This document shows, piece by piece, positions 7,557 to 14,441 of a DNA stretch of 20,161 bases (the first letter of the stretch is position 1; each line of letters opens with the position of its first letter). The position numbers and the translations under genes are program-made. Source of the DNA: Actinomycetes bacterium (lineage in GTDB: Bacteria > Actinomycetota > Acidimicrobiia > Acidimicrobiales > RAAP-2); the NCBI GenBank assembly GCA_021849435.1, contig JAJZSX010000007.1:1-20161 (forward strand), in the 5' to 3' direction. A model generated the notes under the pieces. That model had not been told where the DNA came from, made no database searches, and worked only from the letters and a program-made list of their open reading frames with translations.

Positions 7557-8627
7557 CTACGAATGACGCAGGAGGACCAGGTCGTCGCGGTGCACGACCA
7601 CGTCGTCACTGTCGGCGAAGGACTCGGCGCTCACGCGGACCAGTCCCTTGGCCACGACCTCGCGGCCGGGTCCGACGATCTCGACGGCGTCACCCTCGAC
7701 GAAGCCGCCGTCGTAGCCCACGACGCCCACGCGAAGCAGGCTGCGTCCGTGGTGTTCGAGGGCCTGCATGGCCCCCTGGTTGATCTCGATGGTCCCGCGA
7801 CTGGCGACTGCGAAGGCGATCCAGGCCTTTCGCGCGGACAGGCGCTCGGTGCGCGGGTGAAAGGTGGTGCCGGCGCTCGGGCCGAGCCCGAGGGCGCGCT
7901 GCACCGGGGTGTCCACGCGAGCCGGCGCGATCACCGTCGTCACGCCCGACCAGGTGGCCATGCGCGCGGCCGCTAGCTTGGAGGACATCCCGCCGCTGCC
8001 GACGCCCGAGCGGCTCCGCCCGGCGATGCCCTCGATGGTGGCGTCGATGGCGCTCACCTCCTCGATCAAGGTCGCGGTGGGGTCGAGCCGCGGATCGGCC
8101 GTGAGGAGCCCGTCGGTGTCGGTCAGGAGCACGAGGTGCGTCGCGCCGATCAGGTTCGCCACCAACGCCGCCAGCCGGTCGTTGTCACCAAAGCGAATCT
8201 CCTCGTCCGCGACGGCGTCGTTCTCGTTGACGATCGCGATCACGTTGAGCTCGTCCAGCGCCTCGAGCGTGCCGCGGGCGTGCAGGTACTGGCCGCGATG
8301 CGAGAAGTCGAGCGGGGCGAGCAGCACCTGGCCCACCGTGGCGCCCGCCTCGCTGAAGGCGTTACGCCAGGCGTGCATCAGCAGGGGCTGGCCGACCGCG
8401 GAGACCGCCTGGAGGGTCGTGGCGTCGGTGGGGCGTCGGCGCCCCCGTCCCACGTCGGCCCAACCGGCGGTGATGGCACCCGAGGTCACCACGACCACGT
8501 TCCACCCGTCGTCGCGCAGGGCGACCACGTCGGAAGCCACCTTGACCATGACGGCGTAGTCGACGCCGCCCTGGGCGTTGGTGACCGACGAGGTGCCGAT
8601 CTTGATGACCGCGCTACGCCTCGTCAT
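7557..8627 (-). CDS. proB: Glutamate 5-kinase
   Basis: 356 aa. It phosphorylates the gamma-carboxyl of glutamate, the first and usually proline-inhibited step of proline synthesis. Amino-acid-kinase motifs in order: AVIKIGTSSVT, VVVTSGAITAGW, VNENDAVADEEIRFGDNDRLAALVA, LLTDTDGLLTADPR, and GSGGMSSKLAAARMA. From about residue 270 a C-terminal PUA domain follows (GTIEINQGAMQAL, GFVEGDAVEIVG, VAKGLVRVSAE), as in the long form of the enzyme. The ATG at 8627 lies inside the end of obg (14-nt overlap), and the motif spacing from the N-terminus fits this start. GGGGGCG upstream could serve as a weak ribosome-binding site. The order obg-proB-proA is conserved in actinobacteria, and co-transcription is expected. 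Confidence 0.97.
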   Translation of the reverse strand: MTRRSAVIKIGTSSVTNAQGGVDYAVMVKVASDVVALRDDGWNVVVVTSGAITAGWADVGRGRRRPTDATTLQAVSAVGQPLLMHAWRNAFSEAGATVGQVLLAPLDFSHRGQYLHARGTLEALDELNVIAIVNENDAVADEEIRFGDNDRLAALVANLIGATHLVLLTDTDGLLTADPRLDPTATLIEEVSAIDATIEGIAGRSRSGVGSGGMSSKLAAARMATWSGVTTVIAPARVDTPVQRALGLGPSAGTTFHPRTERLSARKAWIAFAVASRGTIEINQGAMQALEHHGRSLLRVGVVGYDGGFVEGDAVEIVGPGREVVAKGLVRVSAESFADSDDVVVHRDDLVLLRHS

Positions 8628-9978
8628 CGTCGCCCCCGAGGCGTCCGTGGCGCGCGAGGCGCTCGCGACGCGTCGCGCGATGGTGCTCGCCGCGGTCGAG
8701 GCCCGCGCCCACCGCGTCGCGCCACCACTCGAAGCTGAGCGGTCCGACCTGGACGAGGTCGCCATCCAAGGCGCCCGCGCGCGTCAGCAGTCGGTCGACG
8801 CCCAGCGCCCGGAGTCGTTTGACGATCTCGGCGAGCGCCTCGTCGTCGGTGAGGTCCTGGAAGCGGACCGCCCGCACGGCGCTTCGCCCGGTCACGACCC
8901 ACGAATTCGGCCCCGCCGAGGTCACCTCGACGTCGTCTTGGATCGGGCGGTGGACCACGACCTCGTAGTCGCTGGCCTCGGCCGCCTCGCGGCGCGCGGA
9001 AGTCACGAGGGCGGCCAGGCGCGCGACGAGGGGGCGCACGCCCTCACCGGTTAACGCCGAGATCGCGAGGTCCCCGGACACCACGTCCGAGTCGGCGACG
9101 TCGGACTTAGAGCCGACGACGATCCGCGGGCGCTCGAGCAGGTCGGCCTGATACTCGCCGAGCTCTCGCAGCAGCACGCGCAGCTGCTCGTCGGGCGCGA
9201 GCGGGGCGCCCACCGAACGGTCGAGCAAGACGCACAGCACCTTCGCGTTCTCGACGTGGCGCAAGAAGTCGTGTCCGAGTCCGCGCCCCTGGGCCGCTCC
9301 CTCGATGAGTCCGGGAATGTCAGCCATAACGAACTCGGTCGCGTCGTCGGGCCGGCCACTGCGCTCGCCCACGCGCACGACACCGAGGTTGGGCACGAGG
9401 GTCGTGAACGGATAGTCGGCGATCTTGGGCCGGGCCGCGGAGACCCGGGCGATCAGCGTCGACTTGCCAACGTTGGGAAAGCCGATCAGCGCCACGTCGG
9501 CGCGCAACTTGAGCTCGAGGTCGAACCACCGCTCCTCGCCGACCTCGCCTTGCTCAGCGAAGGCGGGGGCCCGGCGCTGGTTGGACAGGAACCGTGCGTT
9601 GCCGGCGCCACCGAGTCCGCCCTCGGCCGCCCGCCACCGGTCCCCCGGTCCCGCGAGGTCCACCACGACCGCGCCGTCGCGGTCGTGCACCACCGTGCCG
9701 ACCGGCACCGAAACCATGAGATCCTGGCCGCGCGCGCCGTGCTGGCGCTTGGACGTGCCGTGGGCCCCGTCGGTGGCCCGGCGGAACGGGTGGTCCCGGA
9801 ATCCGAGCAACGAGGCCTGGTTCGGGTCGGCGACCAGCCAGACGTCACCTCCGCGGCCGCCATCGCCGCCGTCAGGCCCACCCTTGGCCACGTGGGCCTC
9901 GCGGCGAAAACTCACGCACCCCGCGCCGCCGTCGCCAGCCTTGGCGTGCAACTGGGCAGAATCAACGAAGGCGGACAC
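8614..9978 (-). CDS. obg: Obg/CgtA GTPase
   Basis: 454 aa. An essential GTPase acting in late 50S assembly and stress signalling. The glycine-rich Obg fold occupies residues 1-150 (HAKAGDGGAGCVSFRRE, GGPDGGDGGRGGDVWL, EGGLGGAGNARF). The G domain follows: G1 GFPNVGKST (156-164), the switch region ADYPFTTLVPNLGVV, G3 DIPGLIEGA (210-218) and G5 SALTGEG (297-303). The C-terminal OCT domain runs from about 340 (SDYEVVVHRP to SFEWW) and ends in a charged tail. The G4 box reads VVGSKSDV, with Ser where the NKxD motif has Asn. The GTG start lies 6 nt after TAGGAT, which could be a -10 hexamer or, through AGGA, a Shine-Dalgarno sequence. It overlaps proB by 14 nt. Unlike the common order, obg does not follow rpmA directly here. 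Confidence 0.97.
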   Translation of the reverse strand: MSAFVDSAQLHAKAGDGGAGCVSFRREAHVAKGGPDGGDGGRGGDVWLVADPNQASLLGFRDHPFRRATDGAHGTSKRQHGARGQDLMVSVPVGTVVHDRDGAVVVDLAGPGDRWRAAEGGLGGAGNARFLSNQRRAPAFAEQGEVGEERWFDLELKLRADVALIGFPNVGKSTLIARVSAARPKIADYPFTTLVPNLGVVRVGERSGRPDDATEFVMADIPGLIEGAAQGRGLGHDFLRHVENAKVLCVLLDRSVGAPLAPDEQLRVLLRELGEYQADLLERPRIVVGSKSDVADSDVVSGDLAISALTGEGVRPLVARLAALVTSARREAAEASDYEVVVHRPIQDDVEVTSAGPNSWVVTGRSAVRAVRFQDLTDDEALAEIVKRLRALGVDRLLTRAGALDGDLVQVGPLSFEWWRDAVGAGLDRGEHHRATRRERLARHGRLGGDDDEA

Positions 9979-9984
9979 CCAACA

Positions 9985-9990
9985 ATCCTA
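9985..9990 (-). promoter_or_regulatory. Candidate -10 element (TAGGAT) 6 nt before the obg GTG
   Basis: TAGGAT on the - strand, 6 nt from the GTG, in the 30-nt gap after the aminotransferase gene. It can equally be read as a Shine-Dalgarno sequence (AGGA about 7 nt away). No clear -35 element is visible. Confidence 0.4.
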
Positions 9991-10008
9991 CGAGCCCGCC
10001 GTCGGGGG

Positions 10009-11381
10009 CTAGTCGACCAGGTCCGCGATGGCTTCGTCGAAGACCGCCTGGTGCCGTGCGACGTCATCGCGCGTCGTGGCCGGACACATCAGGGCCATGT
10101 TGTGAAAGGGCGTCAGCAGCACCCCCCGATTCACCCCATAGAGGTGCAGGTAGTCCTCGAGGACCGGGTCCGCGCTGGTCGCGGACTGGCCACCGTTCAC
10201 CGGCGCGGGGTTCGCGAAGCGGTACTCGCAGCGCGCACCGAGCTGACTGACGGACCAGGGCAGGTCGTAGCGGTCGATGGTCGAGCGCACACCCGTTGCG
10301 AAGGACGTGGCGAGGTCCTCCATCGCCACGAACGCCTCGTCGGTGAGGACCTCGCCGAGAACCGCGCGCATCGAGGCCAGGCTGAGCGGGTTGCCCGCGA
10401 GCGTGCCCCCCACGCCGCCCACGTCGACGATGTCAGCGGTGTCGCTGTCCGCCGCCACCGCCCGCATGACGCGATCGGCCAAGTCCTGGGTGAGCCCGTA
10501 GGCCCCGCAGGCCACGCCGCCACCGAGAGACTTGCCGATCGTCAGGGCGTCGGGGCGCAACCCGTATCGCCGGGTGGCACCGCCCGGGCCGGCGGAGAAA
10601 GTGTGGGTCTCGTCGATGATCAAGAGCGTGCCGGTCTGGTCGCACAGGGCACGCACGCCCTCGAGGAAGCCCGGCTCGGGCAGGACGATGCCGATGTTGG
10701 TCATCGCGGGCTCGGTCAGGACCGCCGCCACGTCGCCCGGCGCCAGGGCGCGTTCCAAGGCGGCGAGGTCGTTGAACTCGACGACGCGGGTCGTCTCACT
10801 CGGATCGACGGCCGGCGCGACATTGCCGGGACGCGACTGGCGCGTCCGTCGGGGCCGACGACGACGAAGGACTCGTCAACCGTGCCGTGGTAGCTGTAGG
10901 AGAAGACGAGGACCTTGGGACGGCGCGTCACGAGCCGCACGAGTCGCAGCAACCACCGGTTGGCGTCGGTCGCTGACAGGGTGAAGGACCACTGGTCGAG
11001 CCCGAAGCGCCGATGCAACTCAGCCGCGACCCACTGGGCGTCCTCGGTGGGCAGCATCGTGGTCACCCCGCCACGCACCCCCAGGCGCTCGTTGACGGCC
11101 CGCACCAACGGCGCCGGTGAGTGCCCGGCCATCGCGCCGGTGTCGCCCAAGGCGAAGTCGACCAGCTCGTGACCGTCCAGGTCGGTGATCGTGGCGCCGT
11201 GGGCGGCGCTGAAGCCGAGGGGGAAGCCGCCCGCCCACTTGCTCATCCACGTCATCGGGACTCGGCCGAAGAGGTGGCTCGCCTCGTCGTGCAGCCGCCG
11301 CGAGTTCGGGTGCTCGCGCCCGTAGCGCTCGACTTCGGCTGCCAGGCGATCGGTGAGACGGTGTCGGTCAAGGGTCTGCAT
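10009..11381 (-). pseudogene. Class III PLP-dependent aminotransferase (glutamate-1-semialdehyde aminomutase-like), frameshifted
   Basis: Two frames make one protein of about 457 aa. Frame A (ATG 11381) has the N-terminal half: FGRVPMTWMSKWAGGFPLGF, DLDGHELVDFALGDTGAMAGH, TLSATDANRWLLRL and VFSYSYHGTVDESFVVVGPDGRAS. Frame B resumes with SRPGNVAPAVDPSETTRVVE and continues through LLIIDETHTF (Asp contacting the PLP ring), DALTIGKSLGGGVACGAYG with the Schiff-base Lys, GGTLAGNPLSLASM, and the C-terminal domain to a stop at 10009. The switch is near 10828-10845 and equals loss of one base. The fold is that of glutamate-1-semialdehyde aminomutase and related aminotransferases. The DETHT motif and AGGFP opening suggest a separate branch, not true HemL; the substrate is unknown. 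It lies between the hupB region and obg. The ATG follows TACCAT by 6 nt (leaderless type). Confidence 0.85.
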
Positions 11382-11587
11382 GTGGCCATGGTAGAGGGGC
11401 GCAAGCGACCACCGCCGCCGTGACGGCGAGCAAATTTCATTCCTCATTAGGGTTTATAACACCGCCGGCGGTGCCATCTCAGCGAAAACTTATCGAAAAT
11501 CCCTAAATTGCAACGTTTCTTCGATAAAGATGGCTCCGGTTGGTGGGAATCCCCCGCCCGAATTAGTGAAGAGTAAGGAGTCGACCG
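11382..11587. promoter_or_regulatory. Divergent upstream region of the aminotransferase gene and hupB, with three dyads
   Basis: 206 bp, with a segment visibly more AT-rich than its surroundings (about 11430-11530). Three inverted repeats: a 13-bp dyad CGCCGT-G-ACGGCG (11416-11428), a perfect 12-bp palindrome ACCGCCGGCGGT (11461-11472), and TTATCGAA (11490-11497) repeated inverted as TTCGATAA (11520-11527), centres 30 bp apart. On the - strand TACCAT (11388-11393) lies 6 nt before the aminotransferase ATG. On the + strand TATAAC (11455-11460) and TAAATT (11504-11509) are possible -10 elements for hupB, but no matching -35 is convincing. The dyads may be operators. Confidence 0.5.
11575..11580 (+). 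promoter_or_regulatory. Shine-Dalgarno sequence of hupB
   Basis: AAGGAG, 7 nt before the GTG at 11588. This strong site fixes the start and shows that hupB is translated from a leadered mRNA, in contrast to several neighbours. Confidence 0.8.
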
Positions 11588-11863
11588 GTGAACAAGGCCG
11601 AGTTGGTAGATGCAATTGCTGCCGAGAGTGGCGCAGCCAAGAACACGGTAGCCGAGGTGCTGAAGGCCTTTGAAGACGTTGTCGTGAAGAACGTGTCGGG
11701 TGGCGAGAAGATCGTCCTGTCGGGCTTCCTGTCGTTCGAGCGCGTCCAGCGCAAGGCTCGGACCGCCCGCAACCCCCAGACCGGTGAGGCCATCCAGGTC
11801 GCCGCTTCGAGGGCTCCGAAGGTTTCCATTGGCTCGACCTTCAAGAAGGCCGTCAAGGGATAG
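11588..11863 (+). CDS. hupB: DNA-binding protein HU
   Basis: 91 aa, canonical HU length. Small basic nucleoid protein that dimerises and bends DNA. Features: MNKAELVDAIAAESG at the N-terminus, the helical pair with TVAEVLKAFEDVVV, the GGEKIVLSGFLSFERVQR strand region, the DNA-contacting arm RTARNPQTGEAIQVAASRAP, and the terminal SIGSTFKKAVKG helix. It lacks the long Lys/Ala-rich C-terminal tail of mycobacterial and streptomycete HupB/HupS, so it is the plain bacterial form. The GTG start at 11588 is set by AAGGAG 7 nt upstream. It is monocistronic: divergent from the aminotransferase gene and ended by a strong hairpin before the convergent rpmA. Confidence 0.96.
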   Translation: MNKAELVDAIAAESGAAKNTVAEVLKAFEDVVVKNVSGGEKIVLSGFLSFERVQRKARTARNPQTGEAIQVAASRAPKVSIGSTFKKAVKG

Positions 11864-11876
11864 AACGAACGGCGGT

Positions 11877-11916
11877 AACGACGAATCCCCGGGCGCTCGC
11901 CCGGGGATTCGTCGTT
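11877..11916 (+). terminator. Rho-independent terminator of hupB
   Basis: A perfect 18-bp stem (11877-11894 with 11899-11916) around a 4-nt loop GCTC. The core CCCCGGGC/GCCCGGGG is very stable. It begins 13 nt after the hupB stop and ends in GTTTTAC, so the T-run is short and partly in the stem. In the opposite direction, for rpmA, there is no T-run after the stem. The stem lies between convergent genes and may act as a barrier both ways. Confidence 0.85.
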
Positions 11917-11933
11917 TTACTGAGAAGTCGTGG

Positions 11934-12185
11934 CTAGTCGGCCAGGACGTCGACCAGTTTGCGTCCGCCGCGGAAGCCGAACTTGACTGTGCCCTCGGTC
12001 AAGGCAAAAAGGGTGTCGTCCTTGCCGATCCCCACGTTGCGGCCCGGGTGGAACTGGGTGCCGCGCTGGCGGATGATGATGCTGCCCGACTTGACCGTGG
12101 TCCCGTCGAAGGTCTTCACGCCGAGGCGCTGGGCGTTGGAGTCGCGACCGTTTCGGGTCGAACCGCCACCTTTGGTCTTTGACAT
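11934..12185 (-). CDS. rpmA: 50S ribosomal protein L27
   Basis: 83 aa. L27 reaches the peptidyl-transferase centre with its N-terminus. The conserved [49 protein letters not shown] and GTVKF segments are all present. The N-terminus is MSKTKGGGS rather than the common MAHKKGGGS, and there is no cleavable N-terminal extension of the Firmicutes type. The ATG is preceded by AAGGAG (12191-12196) at 5 nt; this Shine-Dalgarno sequence overlaps the rplU stop codon, so translation is probably coupled. rplU-rpmA form the usual pair. The gene ends about 18 nt before the stem shared with the convergent hupB. Confidence 0.98.
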   Translation of the reverse strand: MSKTKGGGSTRNGRDSNAQRLGVKTFDGTTVKSGSIIIRQRGTQFHPGRNVGIGKDDTLFALTEGTVKFGFRGGRKLVDVLAD

Positions 12186-12194
12186 GCTCGCTCC

Positions 12195-12506
12195 TTAGGC
12201 GTTCGTCGAGATCGAGGTGATCTCGACGGTCGAGTAGTGCTGGCGGTGGCCCCAGCGCTTGCGCTGGTTGGCCTTGGCCTTGTAGGTCAACGCGCGGATC
12301 TTGGGACCCTTCTCCTCACCGAGGATCCGACCGGTCACGGTCGTGCCCTTCAACGCGGGTCCGGCAATGACTTGATCGCCATCAACCAGCATGACGGGAA
12401 CGAACTGAACATCGGCGCCAATCGCCTCGGGGCGCAGGTCAACGCGGACTACCTGGCCCTCGGTGACTCGCTCCTGGGATGTGCCTACTCGGATAACGGC
12501 GTACAT
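12195..12506 (-). CDS. rplU: 50S ribosomal protein L21
   Basis: 103 aa, normal length. L21 binds 23S rRNA. The start MYAVIRVG, the beta-rich core (GADVQFVPVMLVDGDQVIAGPAL, VTGRILGEEKGPKIRALTYKAKANQRKRWGHRQ split at the family positions) and the ending TVEITSI are typical. The highly conserved N-terminal GGKQYKV motif reads GTSQERV here, a notable change. It lies 41 nt after rne and 9 nt before rpmA. TAGTAT (12516-12521 on the - strand) is 9 nt before the ATG and may be a -10 element giving a 2-3 nt leader. No Shine-Dalgarno sequence is apparent. Confidence 0.96.
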   Translation of the reverse strand: MYAVIRVGTSQERVTEGQVVRVDLRPEAIGADVQFVPVMLVDGDQVIAGPALKGTTVTGRILGEEKGPKIRALTYKAKANQRKRWGHRQHYSTVEITSISTNA

Positions 12507-12515
12507 AGGGTTTCC

Positions 12516-12521
12516 ATACTA
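12516..12521 (-). promoter_or_regulatory. Candidate -10 element of rplU-rpmA
   Basis: TAGTAT on the - strand, 9 nt before the rplU ATG, in the 41-bp rne-rplU gap. It is a good match to TATAAT (4 of 6). No clear -35 element is visible 17-18 bp upstream. Confidence 0.4.
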
Positions 12522-12547
12522 GTCGAAAACGGACGGGCCAACTTCGT

Positions 12548-14146
12548 TTACAGGCCGGTCGACAGCACGAAGCCGCGCCCGTCACAGACGGTGCACACAC
12601 TCGACACCGACTCCAGCAGGCCCTCATTGACCCGCTTGCGGGTCATCTCGACCAGCCCCAGCTCGGAGATATCAAAGACTTGCGTGCGGGTCTTATCCCT
12701 CGAGAGGGCCTGGCGCAGGGCCGAGGCCACCGCGTCTCGGTTGGCCTTGGACTCCATGTCGATGAAGTCGATGACGATGATGCCGCCGATGTCGCGCAGG
12801 CGAAGCTGGCGCGCCACCTCCTCGGCTGCCTCGAGGTTGTTGCGAAAGACCGTCTCTTCGAGGTTCGTCTTTCCCACGTTCTTGCCCGTGTTGACGTCCA
12901 CCACGGTCAGGGCCTCGGTCCGCTCGATGATCAGCGAGCCGCCCGACGGCAGGAAGACCTTGCGGTCCAGGGCACGGTGGAGCTGCTCGTGCACGAAGTA
13001 GCGCTCGAAGAGCGGCAGATCCTCGGTGGCCCGGTCGTAGTACTCGATGCGGTCCGCGAGCTCGGGGTTGACCGCGAGCACGTACTCGCGAACCTTCTCG
13101 TAGAGATCACGATCGTCGATCAGCACACCGCGATAGTCGTCGTTCAACTCCTCGCGCAGCACCCGCACCGCGAGGTCGAGGTCACGGTAGATGAGTCGGG
13201 GCTGGTTGGACTTGGCGACCTCGGCCTCGATGGCGTCCCACTTCTCGGCCAGCGAGGTGACGTCGCGCGCCAGGTCCTCGGCGGAAACGCCCTCGGCGGC
13301 GGTGCGGATGATGACACCGTGGCGCTCGGGCTTGACCTCGTCAATGATCTTGCGCAGCCGGCGACGTTCGCCGTCGGCAAGTCGCTTGGAGATCCCCACG
13401 GTCGACGAGTTCGGGACCAAAACCGCGAACCGTCCGGGCAGCGATACCTCTTGGGTGAGCCGAGCGCCCTTGGCCCCAATCGCGTTCTTGGTCACCTGGC
13501 AGACGATCGTCTGGCCGGCACGGATCATCTCCTCGATGCGCTTGGTGTTGGCCGGCGTGCCGTCGACGTCATCGTCGTCGAACGTCACGTCACCTCGGTA
13601 GAGCACGGCGTTCTTGGGGATTCCGATGTCGACGAAGGCCAGCTCCATGCCCGGCAGCACGTTCTGGATGCGCCCCACGTAGATGTTGCCGTCGATCTGG
13701 AGCGTCTCGTCGGCGGCCTTGGCCACGGTGTACTCGACCATCGAGCGGCCCTCGAGGGTCGCGATGTGGGTGGCTTCCTTGGTGGTGTGCACGCACATGA
13801 GGTAGCGACCCTGGGCACGCGCCTTGCGCTCACCGCCCCGTCGACGTCGGCCACGGCTGCGTTGACTCGCCCCGTCGGCCACGTCAGGCGCCGACGCCTC
13901 TACCGGGGCCTCCGCGGGACGTCCGGTCGCCGCGGGACGGCCTTGGCCACCCTGGCCGCCGCGACCACGCCCACCGCGCCGACGGCGCGAGCCACCACCC
14001 CCGGTCGAACCGTTCGAGCTCGACGGGGCGGTGCCGTTGTCACCCGAAGACGGGCTCGGCCTGGTGTCGCCAATTTGCGGGGCGGGGCGCGTGTCGCCGA
14101 TGCGGGGACCAGCGGCTGGGACGGGGGTCTTGTTCTCGTCGCTCAC
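12548..14146 (-). CDS. rne: Ribonuclease E/G family endoribonuclease
   Basis: 532 aa from the GTG at 14146. It cleaves AU-rich single-stranded RNA in mRNA decay and in rRNA and tRNA maturation. Residues 1-115 are low-complexity: two IGDTRPxP repeats, a Ser/Gly stretch and RG-rich RRRRGGRGRGGQGGQ. The S1 domain follows (NIYVGRIQNVLPGMELAFVDIG), then the 5'-sensor and DNase I-like catalytic region with GGIIVIDFIDMESKANRD (catalytic Asp in DFIDM). The protein ends just past the Zn-link CTVCDGRGF. Many actinobacterial RNase E proteins are far longer with a C-terminal disordered arm; here the arm is absent. The start is fixed by AAGGAG (14155-14160) 8 nt upstream. It precedes rplU-rpmA, as is usual. 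Confidence 0.95.
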   Translation of the reverse strand: MSDENKTPVPAAGPRIGDTRPAPQIGDTRPSPSSGDNGTAPSSSNGSTGGGGSRRRRGGRGRGGQGGQGRPAATGRPAEAPVEASAPDVADGASQRSRGRRRRGGERKARAQGRYLMCVHTTKEATHIATLEGRSMVEYTVAKAADETLQIDGNIYVGRIQNVLPGMELAFVDIGIPKNAVLYRGDVTFDDDDVDGTPANTKRIEEMIRAGQTIVCQVTKNAIGAKGARLTQEVSLPGRFAVLVPNSSTVGISKRLADGERRRLRKIIDEVKPERHGVIIRTAAEGVSAEDLARDVTSLAEKWDAIEAEVAKSNQPRLIYRDLDLAVRVLREELNDDYRGVLIDDRDLYEKVREYVLAVNPELADRIEYYDRATEDLPLFERYFVHEQLHRALDRKVFLPSGGSLIIERTEALTVVDVNTGKNVGKTNLEETVFRNNLEAAEEVARQLRLRDIGGIIVIDFIDMESKANRDAVASALRQALSRDKTRTQVFDISELGLVEMTRKRVNEGLLESVSSVCTVCDGRGFVLSTGL

Positions 14147-14441
14147 GACGGACACTCCTTGCGTTCTGAATTTCCTGACCACAGCGGTGGTCGGTACGAT
14201 GGTGGGCCCGCGGCACGGCCGGGGCGCGGTCAGGGGCGAAAGCGTACGTGGCGACCCCTATCGCCCCGAAGACGAGGGTCCGCAGTCTCAGCAGTGCCAT
14301 TGCGCTGGGATGATCCACGATGTCCTCGATACCTACTCGCAAGGGACAGGCCGTCGCGAGTGTTGCGTTCTCACGCGCGCCGTACAACTTGTACAGCGAC
14401 GCCCCACGCCACAACGTTACACCGTTCGCTGAGATTTCCGA
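14147..14441 (-). promoter_or_regulatory. Intergenic region mrdA-rne: leader and possible promoter of rne
   Basis: 295 bp with no gene I can defend. On the - strand TACGCT (14241-14246), the hexamer also seen before aroG and proA, would give a leader of about 90 nt for rne. A 6-bp hairpin GACCAC-agcg-GTGGTC (14177-14192) lies just upstream of the Shine-Dalgarno AAGGAG (14155-14160). A 13-bp palindrome GTACAA-C-TTGTAC sits at 14382-14394, a candidate operator. A short frame from the ATG at 14300 has a hydrophobic stretch (VFGAIGVATYAFAP) but runs into rne and has no Shine-Dalgarno sequence. Confidence 0.4.
14382..14394. repeat. 13-bp palindrome, candidate operator
   Basis: GTACAACTTGTAC: perfect 6-bp arms around one central base, between the end of mrdA and rne. 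It is too short for a terminator and has no T-run. I do not recognise the cognate regulator. Confidence 0.45.

Noticed and set aside
10009..10758. Separate gene starting at a TTG (10758) for the C-terminal half of the aminotransferase
   Set aside because: Family-like sequence continues in the same frame upstream of that TTG to the frameshift junction, so it is the second half of one broken gene.
9256..10893. Long + strand open frame (545 codons) opposite obg and the aminotransferase
   Set aside because: It crosses two real genes on the other strand and has no recognisable motif; a GC-driven shadow.
14040..14414. Possible small gene on the - strand between mrdA and rne, with a hydrophobic stretch near 14300
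   Set aside because: No Shine-Dalgarno sequence, and its second half lies in the wrong frame of rne. The apparent helix is short.
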